A stretch of 64,000 nucleotides of DNA, taken from positions 248,001-312,000 of the forward strand of contig JAKRSF010000003.1 of NCBI GenBank assembly GCA_022402445.1, in the 5' to 3' direction. A program made the position numbers and the translations under genes. Positions within the stretch are counted from its first letter, which is position 1. Each line of letters starts with the position of its first letter. Under the pieces are notes generated by a model. That model ran no database searches and had not been told where the DNA came from. It saw nothing but the letters and a program-made list of their open reading frames with translations. This DNA is from Cyanobacteriota bacterium (GTDB lineage Bacteria > Cyanobacteriota > Cyanobacteriia > CACIAM-69d). Positions 16,019 to 24,559 of this stretch are shown here, one piece after another.

Positions 16019-16927
16019 CTAGGGTTGGCCCTGGGCCTTGCGTCCGGTGACCATGCCGTTGTTGCGGTACTGACGCTGGCGATCCTGGGCGGTGCTATGG
16101 CGCGGATCGTCCGGCGGAATGGTGGCCATCAGGTCCGCCGCCCGGTTCCAGCGATCGGCGACGCTGCGCCACTGTTCCGGGGTTTGGGCGTCCTGGCCCG
16201 CGATGACCGCCTGTTCCGCGAGGCGCACCGCCTGGGCAAAGGCATCGGCCTCCTGGGGGGCCGCTGGATTGGTGGGGGAAGATCCCTCCTCCAAGGCGGC
16301 GTCACTGCGGGGGCCGAACCATTCCAACTGCCATGCGGCGAAGCCCACCACCACTAAACTCACCGCTGCGCCGCCCACGACCCCCAGACCAAAGCTCGCC
16401 CGCCGCGATCGCCGCTTGGTGGGATCCGTCGATTCCAGGGACGGCAGTTCCAGGGTACGGCGGCGCTGGCGGATCTGCCGCAGGGTCCAGTAGAACCAAT
16501 TGGATCGCTTCAGGCGCAGATCGCAGGCCCACAGGAGCGAGTCCGGATCCCGCCGGATCGCCGCCAGCCACAGTAATTGCTGTTCCTCCACCAGCCGCGC
16601 ATAGACTTGCACCCGCTGAATGCCGCGCGGGGCCAACTCTTCCAGGACCCGCTGCACCCGCTCCACCGTCGGCTCCCGCTCCAGGTCCGGCGATCGCGCC
16701 TCACAGAGCAGTTGGAGAATGCCCCCTTCGAGAACCGCCCGGGTCCGCAACCCCAGGGGGGCAAGGCGCTCATTGAGTATCTGAACGATCGCGGCGATGC
16801 TGCCCCCACAGGCTTGGGTATACACATCATCAATCTGACTGGTGGTGTCCAAGCGATCGCGTTCCTGCCAATTACTGCCCACGGTCACTCGTTCTCGGGT
16901 GGATTCACCGGGCGATAGGTTCAGCAT
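16019..16927 (-). CDS. Cyanobacterial membrane-anchored protein with a duplicated small domain
   Basis: No known function. Residues about 30-105 form a compact alpha/beta module of the type IAAIVQILNERLAPLGLRTRAVLEGGILQLLCEA...IQRVQVYARLVEEQ, seen in many cyanobacterial proteins of unknown role. A basic stretch (WTLRQIRQRRRTLELP, KRRSRRASFG) precedes one hydrophobic segment, VVGGAAVSLVVVGFAAW. An Ala-rich extracytoplasmic tail of about 100 residues (EQAVIAGQDAQTPEQWRSVADRWNRAADLM) follows. ATG 16927 is used; TTG 16990 is an alternative. It is co-directional with metB, which ends upstream. Confidence 0.65.
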   Translation of the reverse strand: MLNLSPGESTRERVTVGSNWQERDRLDTTSQIDDVYTQACGGSIAAIVQILNERLAPLGLRTRAVLEGGILQLLCEARSPDLEREPTVERVQRVLEELAPRGIQRVQVYARLVEEQQLLWLAAIRRDPDSLLWACDLRLKRSNWFYWTLRQIRQRRRTLELPSLESTDPTKRRSRRASFGLGVVGGAAVSLVVVGFAAWQLEWFGPRSDAALEEGSSPTNPAAPQEADAFAQAVRLAEQAVIAGQDAQTPEQWRSVADRWNRAADLMATIPPDDPRHSTAQDRQRQYRNNGMVTGRKAQGQP

Positions 16928-17058
16928 GTTTTTAACATAATTCCTTATATTTACTGAGAGATTGCCAAAGACTGATCGCAACGGGGCCAATGCCGCGCGA
17001 TCGCGTGATCCCTACCCTTCCAAGGGCCATTGTCTCCCCAGGGGCCGATCAAGTTCCC

Positions 17059-18228
17059 TCAACTTTGGAGGGCGAGGGAGAGGGCGCGATCAAGATCCGC
17101 CGCCAAATCCTCCATTCGCTCTAGGCCCACGGACACCCGCAGCAGATTCTCGGGGGTGGTGCTATTTGGCCCTTCGAGGGAAGCGCGGTGCTCGATCAAA
17201 CTTTCGGTGCCCCCCAAGCTCGTGGCCCGCCCAAAAAGCTGGGTATGGGTCACCACCGCCTGGGCCGCCGCGCGATCGCCCCGCACCGCGATCGACAACA
17301 TGCCGCCAAAATCCGACATCTGCCGCGCCGCCACCACACAGCCCGGATGGGTCGCCAAGCCGGGATAATACACCCGCTCCACCGCCGGATGGGCCGCCCA
17401 GTGGCGAGCCAGGTAGCGGGCATTGTCGCAGTGGGCGCGCATCCGCAGGGGCAAGGTTTGCAAACTGCGCAGCAGCAGCCAACAGTCAAAGGGCGACGGC
17501 ACCGCCCCGGCCACCTGCTGAATTTGGCGCACCCGCCCGAAGGCCGGATGGTCCCCCTGGCCGATGACCGCCCCCCCGAGGACGTCCCCATGGCCCCCTA
17601 AATATTTAGTGGTGGAATGGACCACCAGATCGGCCCCCAACGCCAAGGGCCGCTGGAGGAGCGGGGTGGCCCAGGTGTTGTCGCACACCAGCAATGCGCC
17701 CACGTCCCGCGCGATCGCCGCGATCGCCACAATATCCGTCACCTTCAGCAGCGGATTCGAGGGGGTTTCCACCCAGATCAGGGCCACCGGAGCCGCCGTC
17801 GGGTCCATGGCCGCCGCCGCCACCGCCGCCAGATTATCCATATCCACAAAGGTGACCTCCAACCCCCAGGGAGCCAAGGTGTCGGTCATCACCAGCCGGG
17901 TGCCGTGGTAGCAATCTCGCGGCGCTAGGATCCGTCCCGGTCCGCCGATCGCCTGGAGGGCCGCATGGGTGGCGGCGGTGCCGGAACTGAAGGCGGCGGC
18001 GGCGGTGCCCCCTTCGAGCTGGGCCAGAACCCCTTCGAGGGTGCGGCGGTTGGGGTTATCCAAACGGCTATACACAAACCCCCTGGAGTACTCCCCCTGG
18101 TCATCCCGCGCGAAGGTGGTGCTCAGGTGGATGGGGGCCGCGATCGCGCCGGTGGTGGGGTCGGGGGTGCGGCCCGCATGGACGGCCAGGGTTTCTAGGT
18201 GGAGTGAGGAATTGGGAAGATCAGTCAT
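17059..18228 (-). CDS. metB: Cystathionine gamma-synthase/lyase family PLP enzyme
   Basis: Cys/Met-metabolism PLP enzyme of 389 residues. Landmarks are ETLAVHAGRTPDPTTGAIAAPIHLSTTF near the N-terminus (in pieces), YSRLDNPNRRTLEGVLAQLEGG, SSGTAATHAAL, the PLP-ring Asp in VCDNTWATPLLQRPL, and the PLP-binding Lys in HSTTKYLGGHGDVLGG. SLGGTESLIEHRAS lies near the C-terminus. The family includes cystathionine gamma-synthase, gamma-lyase and beta-lyase, which cannot be separated from sequence by eye. The symbol is given for the transsulfuration/methionine role most often assigned. A hairpin lies in its leader (18260-18285). Confidence 0.88.
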   Translation of the reverse strand: MTDLPNSSLHLETLAVHAGRTPDPTTGAIAAPIHLSTTFARDDQGEYSRGFVYSRLDNPNRRTLEGVLAQLEGGTAAAAFSSGTAATHAALQAIGGPGRILAPRDCYHGTRLVMTDTLAPWGLEVTFVDMDNLAAVAAAAMDPTAAPVALIWVETPSNPLLKVTDIVAIAAIARDVGALLVCDNTWATPLLQRPLALGADLVVHSTTKYLGGHGDVLGGAVIGQGDHPAFGRVRQIQQVAGAVPSPFDCWLLLRSLQTLPLRMRAHCDNARYLARHWAAHPAVERVYYPGLATHPGCVVAARQMSDFGGMLSIAVRGDRAAAQAVVTHTQLFGRATSLGGTESLIEHRASLEGPNSTTPENLLRVSVGLERMEDLAADLDRALSLALQS

Positions 18229-18640
18229 GGGGCGCAGATGGCGCAGTGTGCCGTAGTGGAAGCCCCTCAGGCGGGTGAGGGGCTTGGGGCCAAGTATGGC
18301 ACGGGGCGCGATCGCGGGGATTCACACTTGCCGTTGATGCGGTTCTTTCCGCCGATCCAGCGATGGCTAATCTAGGGATTGCCCGACCGGAATTGCCCTA
18401 ACAATTGATCTGATATTGATGATCTGATGCCTGATGGGCCTCTGAAGCTGGCCGTTAGTTTGATCAATGGATCGGGGGGTTTGAGGCGGCCTTGGGGGAT
18501 GCGGTTGAACTGCGTAATTTAATTGCGTTATTTGATGGGATTCGTGTCCTTGGTTGGCGGTCCAATGGGGTCGAGATTGAAGCGATCGCGGGCGACCATC
18601 GGCTGCCAAACATGGCCTAAGTCGGGGATTGCGCCCGCGT
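18229..18640. other. metB upstream region, about 410 bases without a gene
   Basis: Contains the hairpin described separately and an AT-richer stretch around 18400-18440 with the repeated word TGATCTGAT (two copies, one imperfect, near 18409 and 18420). I see no gene, RNA or terminator. Confidence 0.4.
18260..18285 (-). promoter_or_regulatory. Hairpin in the metB leader
   Basis: Perfect 10-bp stem AAGCCCCTCA/TGAGGGGCTT with a six-base loop (18270-18275), 32 bases upstream of the metB start codon. It has no T-run on either strand, so a plain terminator is unlikely. A 5'UTR control element is possible. Confidence 0.5.
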
Positions 18641-18850
18641 CTAGTCCTGGTTAGTCCAGCGGATGCGACCGCGCCGGACACTGTACAGGAGCCGGTCAAT
18701 GGCGCTGATTTCATCCTCATCCAAGCCCCCATCCAGGATGGCGGTGCGCAGGACGTGGCGATCTAGGGGGGTGAGTTGGTGGCTGGCGATGGACTCGACA
18801 AAAAGGTCCGCGATCGCGTTGGGCAGTAAGTTCACAGGACCGAAAACCAT
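18641..18850 (-). CDS. Small conserved cyanobacterial protein
   Basis: Unknown function, 69 residues, acidic to neutral. The middle LTPLDRHVLRTAILDGGLDEDE and the end AIDRLLYSVRRGRIRW have the look of short all-helical proteins that recur in cyanobacteria. No signal peptide or membrane segment. It stands alone. The start MVFGPVNLLPNAIADLF is the only suitable one. Confidence 0.65.
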   Translation of the reverse strand: MVFGPVNLLPNAIADLFVESIASHQLTPLDRHVLRTAILDGGLDEDEISAIDRLLYSVRRGRIRWTNQD

Positions 18851-19382
18851 AGCGGTGAATACAACTCATCTCGTGCTTTTTAGTATGCGGCCCTCGCTCG
18901 AATTCCCCTGCGATCGCGCGGCCCCCTCGGGGCGATCTTCCTCAATCCAGAGGTTGATATGAATTACGGAGGGCGGGGGATCGGCATTACGATGGTCCTG
19001 TGACGGCGATCGCAGACAGGTGCCTCACCCCCAGGGTTTCCCCCGCGAGGGGCAATCGCGGCGGGGCGATCGCGGCGGTCGCGTCTGCCGAACTTGACAA
19101 TATTTGTTAAAAGATTTGTTAAGAGGTCGGGGATTTGCATCCCCCCTAGGAAATGCGGGCTGGAACTTGACCGAACCATTTGGGGAGTGGTCCGGTCTAA
19201 CAACGCCAGTGGGAGACGCGATCGCGCGATCGTCCCCTTGGGCTTCACAACCGTCCCGATCAGGGGTTGGGGCCTTGGGGCCGCGCCGCCAGGGACATAA
19301 AAGGGGCTCCCACCCACGCCCGCCAGCAATCCGTCATCCGACCAATCGATTTAGACCAATCCTTAATCTTAAGCTCGCTCGC
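18851..19382. other. Long leader region of the RND efflux genes
   Basis: About 530 bases without a convincing gene. The in-frame extension of the adaptor gene (from 19104) has no family similarity and a composition unlike the mature protein, so I treat it as non-coding. It holds an AT-rich island with a TTGACA box and tandem TTGTTA words at 19094-19121. Confidence 0.5.
19094..19121 (+). promoter_or_regulatory. AT-rich promoter island with direct repeat
   Basis: A consensus TTGACA (19094-19099) is followed by two TTGTTA words (19104-19109 and 19116-19121), 12 bases apart. This is a rare AT-rich island in GC-rich DNA, about 260 bases before the adaptor start. The second word lies at a -10 distance (17-base spacer gives TGTTAA), a poor -10 match. 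Confidence 0.5.
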
Positions 19383-20867
19383 ATGGGGGAACGCATGGGG
19401 ACACAGCACAAAACACCGATGGGCCGAAGTTGCTACGGCTTCAATGCAAACGCAGGGGCAGGGGCAGGGGCAAGGCGATCGCCATCCCGTCGGTTTCAGC
19501 CCTGGTGGTGGGGCGGGGCGATCGCCCTGGCCATGGTGACCAGCGGCTGTGAGGGGGCGATTATTCCCCCCAGTGATGCCCAGGAGCGGCCCCCCGGCGG
19601 CCAGGGCGCGGCGGAGGGTCCCCCGGCGGTGGATGTGGCCACGGCGGCGACGGCCAATGGTCAGGAATTGCGGGACTATCTAGGCACCACGCGCCCCCAT
19701 CGGGAGGTGGCGGTGCGATCGCGCATGGAGGGTCCGCTGCTGGCCCTGACGGCGGATGTGGGGGATGCGGTGGGCCGGGGCCAGGTGTTGGCGCGGCTTG
19801 ACGATCGCCTCTTGGCCACGGAATCGTCGGAAAATGCCGCCGCGATCGCGGCCCTAGAGCTAGAGGTGTCCGCCGCCCAGGCCCAGGTGGGGGAAGCCCA
19901 GGCGCGGGTGGAAGAGGTGCGGGTTCAGGTGGGCCAAGCTCGGGCCGATGTGGCTCGCTTCAGTGACCTGGTGGGCGAGGGTGCCCTGCCGGAACGGGAG
20001 CTAGAGACGGCTAAATCTACCCTCGCGGGCCTAGAAAAATCCCTACAGGCGGCCCAGCAGCAGGTGCGCCAACAGCAGGACACCGTGGCCGTGGCCCGTA
20101 AACGGGTGGTGGCCCAGCGGGCGATCGCGGCGGGCTCCTCCGAGCGGCAAAGTTTTTCGGTGGTGCGATCGCCCATTTCCGGTCGGGTGCTGGCGCGGGT
20201 GCTCGAACCGGGCAGCCTCGCCCAACCGGGCAGCGAGATCCTCACCCTGGGGGACTTTAGTCAGCTTGAGATCGAAGTGCGCCTGACCGATCGCGATCTC
20301 GCCGCCGTCCGGCCGGGGTTGGCGGTGCAGGTGCGCCTGGATGCCTTCCCCGACGAAACCTTCACCGGGCGGGTGACGCGCATTTCCCCCACGGCGGATC
20401 CGGTGGCGCGCCAAATCCCCGTGGAGGTGACCATTCCCAATCCGGGGGGCCGCATTGGCGGTGGCCTGCTGGCGCGGGTGCAGTTTGCCCCCACCCAGGC
20501 GGCGCGGGTGGCTATTCCAGAACAGGCCCTGTCGGCGGGCAGTCAGCGGCGGGGCGGTCGAGGCGGGGCGGGGCAACCGATGGCGGCGCGCTCCACTGCC
20601 CCCAATCCCAGTGCGTCCAATGGGGCGACCGGGGGTTCCAATGCCGCCGGAGCCGCCACCACCGGCCAAGTGTTTTTGGTGCAGGGGGAGGGGGATAGCG
20701 CGATCGTGGTGCCCCAAACGGTTCAACTGGGCGATCGCAGCCGGGGCCAGGTGGAAATCCTCTCGGGTCTGCAACCGGGCGATCGCTATGTCCTGCGCAG
20801 TAGCGGGCCGCTCCAGGGGGGCGATCGCGTGCGCCTGAGTTTCATCTCCCAAACGGCAAATCCCTAG
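19383..20867 (+). CDS. RND efflux periplasmic adaptor (membrane fusion protein)
   Basis: HlyD/AcrA-type adaptor linking an inner-membrane RND pump to the outer membrane. Residues about 35-57 are hydrophobic (WWWGGAIALAMVTSGC) with a lipobox-like VTSGC, so it may be lipid-anchored. A biotinyl-lipoyl half (VGDAVGRGQVLARLDDRLLAT) follows. A long heptad-rich coiled coil (about 150-240, AAIAALELEVSAAQAQVGEAQ... QAAQQQVRQQQDTVAVARKR) leads to the second lipoyl half (VVRSPISGRVLARVLEPGSLAQPGS). A beta-barrel domain with GRVTRISPTADPVARQIPVEV comes next. It has an unusual Gly/Ala/Ser-rich insertion at about 385-430. ATG 19383 or 19395 is the start. Confidence 0.9.
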   Translation: MGERMGTQHKTPMGRSCYGFNANAGAGAGARRSPSRRFQPWWWGGAIALAMVTSGCEGAIIPPSDAQERPPGGQGAAEGPPAVDVATAATANGQELRDYLGTTRPHREVAVRSRMEGPLLALTADVGDAVGRGQVLARLDDRLLATESSENAAAIAALELEVSAAQAQVGEAQARVEEVRVQVGQARADVARFSDLVGEGALPERELETAKSTLAGLEKSLQAAQQQVRQQQDTVAVARKRVVAQRAIAAGSSERQSFSVVRSPISGRVLARVLEPGSLAQPGSEILTLGDFSQLEIEVRLTDRDLAAVRPGLAVQVRLDAFPDETFTGRVTRISPTADPVARQIPVEVTIPNPGGRIGGGLLARVQFAPTQAARVAIPEQALSAGSQRRGGRGGAGQPMAARSTAPNPSASNGATGGSNAAGAATTGQVFLVQGEGDSAIVVPQTVQLGDRSRGQVEILSGLQPGDRYVLRSSGPLQGGDRVRLSFISQTANP

Positions 20868-20872
20868 GCCGT

Positions 20873-20913
20873 CAGCCAGATAGCCAGATAGCCAGATAGG
20901 GGGTTTAAACCCC
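20873..20913. repeat. Short tandem repeat and palindrome between adaptor and pump genes
   Basis: Three copies of an 8-base unit (AGCCAGAT) lie just after the adaptor stop codon, followed by the 14-bp perfect palindrome GGGGTTTAAACCCC (20900-20913). A regulatory or processing role is not established. Confidence 0.5.
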
Positions 20914-20970
20914 TTGTCCCAACGGCTCCATAGCCCTTCCGATCGTCGTTAGCCCCGTACCCCCAGGATC

Positions 20971-23900
20971 ATGTTCGATCGCCTCGCCCCCCGCTTCAGC
21001 ATCAGTGCCCTGTCGATCCGCCGCCACATTGCCACCCTCGCGATCGCCGTCGCCGCGATCGTCATGGGTGCGGTGTTTGTGGCGGATATGTCCGTCGATC
21101 TACTGCCGTCGATTACCTATCCCCGCATCGGTTTGCGGGCCAATGCCCCCGGTCTTGCTCCGGATGTGGCGATCGATGAGGTCACCCGCCCCCTCGAAGA
21201 GGCCCTTTCCGCCACGGAGGGCGTCGTCCAGATCTACTCCCAAACCCGCGAGGGCAGCATCAGCCTCGATCTATTTTTTGAGCCGGGGGGCAACCTCGAC
21301 CAGGCCCTCAACGATGCCACCGCCGCCTTCAACCGGGCGCGGGGCCGCTTGCCGGATGTGGTGGAGGATGCTCGCCTATTCAAATTTGACCCGTCCCAAC
21401 TGCCGGTCTATGAATTTGCCCTGACGTCCCCGAGCCTCGATTCCACCGCCCTGCGCACCTTTGCCGATGAAACCCTCGCCCGGGAGCTCAATGTGGTGGC
21501 GGGGGTGGCGTCGGTGGACGTGTCCGGCGGCCTGCGCGAAGAGGTGAATGTCCTGCTGGATCTAGAGCGAATGCAGACGGCGGGGGTGGGCCTCGGGGAT
21601 GTGCTCGACAAGCTGGAGGCGGAAAACCAGGATGTGTCCGGGGGACGGCTGCTGGGGGGGGGCAATGAACCGTTGACCCGGGCCATGGGCCGTTTCCGCA
21701 GTGCGGAGGAGCTGGCCCAGGTGTCGTTCCCGGTGGGTACCATTGCGGCGGCGGATGAGGGGGCGATCGCGACGCGGCGGGTGGATTTGGCGGAGGTGGC
21801 GGACATCATCGACGGCTCCGAGGAGCAGCAGGTGTCGGTCTATCTCGATGGCCTCCCGGCGGTGAAGGTGAGCGTCCAGAAGCAGCCGGATGCCAATACG
21901 ATCGCCGTGGTGGAGGCGGTGACGGCGCGGATCGAGCAAATGCGGGCCGATGGGCTGATTCCTGCGGAGGCGGACCTGATCGCAACCCTGGATGAGTCGA
22001 TTTTTATTCGCAATGCGATCGCGAATGTGATTTCGTCGGGGCTAATTGGGACGGCCCTGGCGGCGATCGCGGTGCTGCTGTTCCTCGGGTCGCTGCGCCA
22101 GACCATCATCATCGTCACGGCGATCCCGTTGGCGACGCTGATGGCGGTGATTTTGATGCGTTTCGCGGGCCTGAGCCTGAATGTCTTTAGCCTCGGGGGG
22201 TTGGCCCTGGGGGTGGGCATTGTGGTGGATAACTCGATCGTGATGCTGGAAACCATCGTCGAAGGGACCGCCCCGACGGGCGATCGCCACCCGGATCCGG
22301 AGGAAATCGTGGACCGGGCGATCGCCAGCAGCCAGTCGGTGGAATCGGCCCTGATCGCCTCCACCAGCACCAACCTGGTGTCCGTCCTGCCGTTCCTATT
22401 TATTGGTGGGTTTCTATCGCTCCTGTTCGGCGAATTGATTTTGACCATCAGTTTTGCCGTCGGGGCCTCGATCGTCGTGGCCGTCACGATCGTGCCGGTG
22501 ATGGCATCGCGGCTGCTGGCGGTGCGCTGGCGCAGTGGCATCCATCGCCTGTGGCCGTTGCAGAAATTTGAGGCGGGGGTGCAGGTGACGGCGGCGGCCT
22601 ACCGGCGGATGCTGCGGCTGGCCCTGCGCTATCGATTGGTGGTGGTGGGGGCCGTGGCGGCGCTGCTCCTGTCCAGTAGCGCCACCGCGATCGCGCGGAT
22701 CCCCCAGGAAATCCTGCCCAGCATCGCCACGGGCCAGGTGGAACTGTCGGCCCAATTTCCCCCCGGCACCCCCCTGGCGGACAACGAACGGGTGATGGAG
22801 CGGATCGATGAACTGCTCCTGGCCCACCCGGCCACCGCCAGCGCCTTCACCACCGTGGGGGGATCCCTCTTTGGCAGTAATGTCAGCCAAAACTCCCTGC
22901 GCAGCCGCAGCACCATTTCCCTGGCACCGGGCAGTGACCCGAGGCGCTACATCACCGACATCGAGCAGGCGATCGCCGAGCTGAATCTGGTGGATGTGCG
23001 GGTGCGGCTACGGCCCGGTTCCGTGCGGGGGTTGATTTTGACCAACTCCCCCGTGCGCGGCGCGGATCTGGATGTGATTCTGCAAGGTCCCGCCAACGGC
23101 ACCCTGCCCGCCGCCGGTCGTCAGGTGCTCGAAGCCCTCGATCGCCAAGCCACCACCATCAGCTTCCGGCCCGATGCGGAGGATGCCCAGCCGGAAATCC
23201 AAATCCGCCCGGATCTTGATCGCCTCGCGGATCTGGATCTGTCGATCGCGGATGTGGGGCGCACCCTAGAAACAGCCATTTCCGGACGGGTGGCCACCCA
23301 GCTACAGCGGGGCGATCGCCTGGTGGATGTGCGGGTGCGGCTGGATCGCGATCGCGTCGATAGCCCCGAACGCATTGCCGAATTGCCCCTCTTTGCCACC
23401 GGCAACCGCCCCGTCACCATCGGCGATGTGGCCACCCTGGGCCTGGGCACCGCGCCGGGGGAAATCCAGCGCATCAACCAGCGCAATGTGTTCATCCTCT
23501 CCGGCACCCTCAATGAAGGGGCCAACCTCAGCGCCGCGATCGCGGAAGTGGACGGCATTTTGGCCGGTTTAGAGCTGCCCGAAGGGGTCAGCCGCATCCC
23601 CAGCCCCGCCGCCGCCAGTAATCAGCAGGTGCAAACGGCCCTGCCGGTGCTGGGGGGCCTCGCCGCCTTCCTGGTGCTGGTGGTCCTGGCGGTGCAGTAC
23701 AACTCCCTGATCGACCCGTTCATCATCCTGTTCGCCGTGCCGCTGGCGGTGGCGGGGGGCATTTTGGGGCTTTATGTGACCCAGACCGCCATTGGGGCCA
23801 CCGTCGTGGTGGGGGCGGTGCTGCTGGTGGGGATTGTGGTGAATAACGCGATCGTCCTGGTGGAGCTGGCGAACCAACTGCGGGAAACCCATAACCTCAG

Positions 23901-24255
23901 CCGCTATGAAGCGATTTTGCAGGCATCTCCCCAGCGGCTCCGGCCCATTTTGATGACGACCGTGACAACGGTTTTGGGCATGTTGCCCCTGGCGATGGGC
24001 CAAGGGGAGGGGGGTGAATTCTTGCAGCCGTTGGGGATTGTGGTCTTTTCGGGCCTGTCCCTCTCGACGGTGCTGACCCTGTTCATTGTGCCGTGCCTCT
24101 ATCTGCTGCTCCATTCGGGCCTCGGGTCCGGGCGGCCCCCCCGCGATCGGGGCAACGCCCCCACCCATCGCGCCTACGACGACGGCCTCACCACTCCGGA
24201 GCCGCTCCCCGCGATCGCCCTAGACGACCACCCCATCCAACCCTCCGACGCCTAA
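20971..24255 (+). CDS. RND efflux permease (AcrB/HAE1-like)
   Basis: Proton-driven inner-membrane pump of 1094 residues, near the normal 1030-1080. The first membrane helix follows the start (ISALSIRRHIATLAIAVAAIVMG). Two large periplasmic loops alternate with two clusters of membrane segments: about 340-550 and 880-1050. In the fourth helix it has GIVVDNSIVMLE, the position of the AcrB proton-relay aspartates; here Asp is followed by Asn rather than a second Asp. The C-terminal cluster has FAVPLAVAGGILGLYVTQTAIG and GIVVNNAIVLVELAN. It is encoded 103 bases after the adaptor, so they are probably co-transcribed. No TolC-type gene is adjacent. Confidence 0.93.
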   Translation: MFDRLAPRFSISALSIRRHIATLAIAVAAIVMGAVFVADMSVDLLPSITYPRIGLRANAPGLAPDVAIDEVTRPLEEALSATEGVVQIYSQTREGSISLDLFFEPGGNLDQALNDATAAFNRARGRLPDVVEDARLFKFDPSQLPVYEFALTSPSLDSTALRTFADETLARELNVVAGVASVDVSGGLREEVNVLLDLERMQTAGVGLGDVLDKLEAENQDVSGGRLLGGGNEPLTRAMGRFRSAEELAQVSFPVGTIAAADEGAIATRRVDLAEVADIIDGSEEQQVSVYLDGLPAVKVSVQKQPDANTIAVVEAVTARIEQMRADGLIPAEADLIATLDESIFIRNAIANVISSGLIGTALAAIAVLLFLGSLRQTIIIVTAIPLATLMAVILMRFAGLSLNVFSLGGLALGVGIVVDNSIVMLETIVEGTAPTGDRHPDPEEIVDRAIASSQSVESALIASTSTNLVSVLPFLFIGGFLSLLFGELILTISFAVGASIVVAVTIVPVMASRLLAVRWRSGIHRLWPLQKFEAGVQVTAAAYRRMLRLALRYRLVVVGAVAALLLSSSATAIARIPQEILPSIATGQVELSAQFPPGTPLADNERVMERIDELLLAHPATASAFTTVGGSLFGSNVSQNSLRSRSTISLAPGSDPRRYITDIEQAIAELNLVDVRVRLRPGSVRGLILTNSPVRGADLDVILQGPANGTLPAAGRQVLEALDRQATTISFRPDAEDAQPEIQIRPDLDRLADLDLSIADVGRTLETAISGRVATQLQRGDRLVDVRVRLDRDRVDSPERIAELPLFATGNRPVTIGDVATLGLGTAPGEIQRINQRNVFILSGTLNEGANLSAAIAEVDGILAGLELPEGVSRIPSPAAASNQQVQTALPVLGGLAAFLVLVVLAVQYNSLIDPFIILFAVPLAVAGGILGLYVTQTAIGATVVVGAVLLVGIVVNNAIVLVELANQLRETHNLSRYEAILQASPQRLRPILMTTVTTVLGMLPLAMGQGEGGEFLQPLGIVVFSGLSLSTVLTLFIVPCLYLLLHSGLGSGRPPRDRGNAPTHRAYDDGLTTPEPLPAIALDDHPIQPSDA

Positions 24256-24269
24256 ACCCCGCCATTCAT

Positions 24270-24410
24270 CGTAGGGGCGGGGTTCCCCCGCCCAGCCCCC
24301 ACCCGCCTTGCCCAGCCCTGTTCCAAAAATTGAAGCGGTTTGGGGGCGATCGCGGGGGAGCGGGGTTGAAGCGATCGCGGGGGAGCGGGTTGGGAAACCC
24401 AACCCCTACG
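24270..24410. repeat. MITE-like element with terminal inverted repeats
   Basis: Bounded by 8-bp perfect terminal inverted repeats CGTAGGGG (24270-24277) and CCCCTACG (24403-24410). Inside, the unit GCGATCGCGGGGGAGCGGG occurs twice with a 25-base period (24346-24364 and 24371-24389). The right end folds as GGGTT-GGGAAACCC-AACCC. A related GGGGGC...ACCCGGCCCCC hairpin occurs at about 31014-31042. Confidence 0.6.
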
Positions 24411-24436
24411 GTCAAACGAGAAAAAAACAGCCATAG

Positions 24437-24480
24437 AAAATCCCCCGGCCTCCTGAACTTCGAGGAAACCGGGGGATTTT
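24437..24480. terminator. Bidirectional terminator between RND pump and dnaK
   Basis: Inverted repeat AAAATCCCCCGG (24437-24448) and CCGGGGGATTTT (24469-24480), a 12-bp stem with extra inner pairing. A/T tracts at both outer ends let it serve convergent transcripts from either side. Confidence 0.88.
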
Positions 24481-24559
24481 GATTGGTTTTCATTGATTTT
24501 GGTAACCCTGGCGGACAGGATCGTCGCCCCAGGGATTACCGGTTACGACAGCTTACGGA

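Larger units (their letters stand above)
24256..24559. other. Convergent intergenic region with repeat element and terminator
   Basis: No gene. It holds the 141-bp inverted-repeat-bounded element and the terminator annotated separately. Confidence 0.6.

Noticed and set aside
19094-19121. RcaC L box
   Set aside because: Repeat period is 12 instead of 10 bases; kept as an unassigned direct repeat.
19104-19382. N-terminal extension of the RND adaptor
   Set aside because: In-frame but without signal sequence or family similarity; the membrane/lipobox region begins after ATG 19383.
20900-20913. NtcA or LexA site at GGGGTTTAAACCCC
   Set aside because: Palindrome does not fit either consensus.
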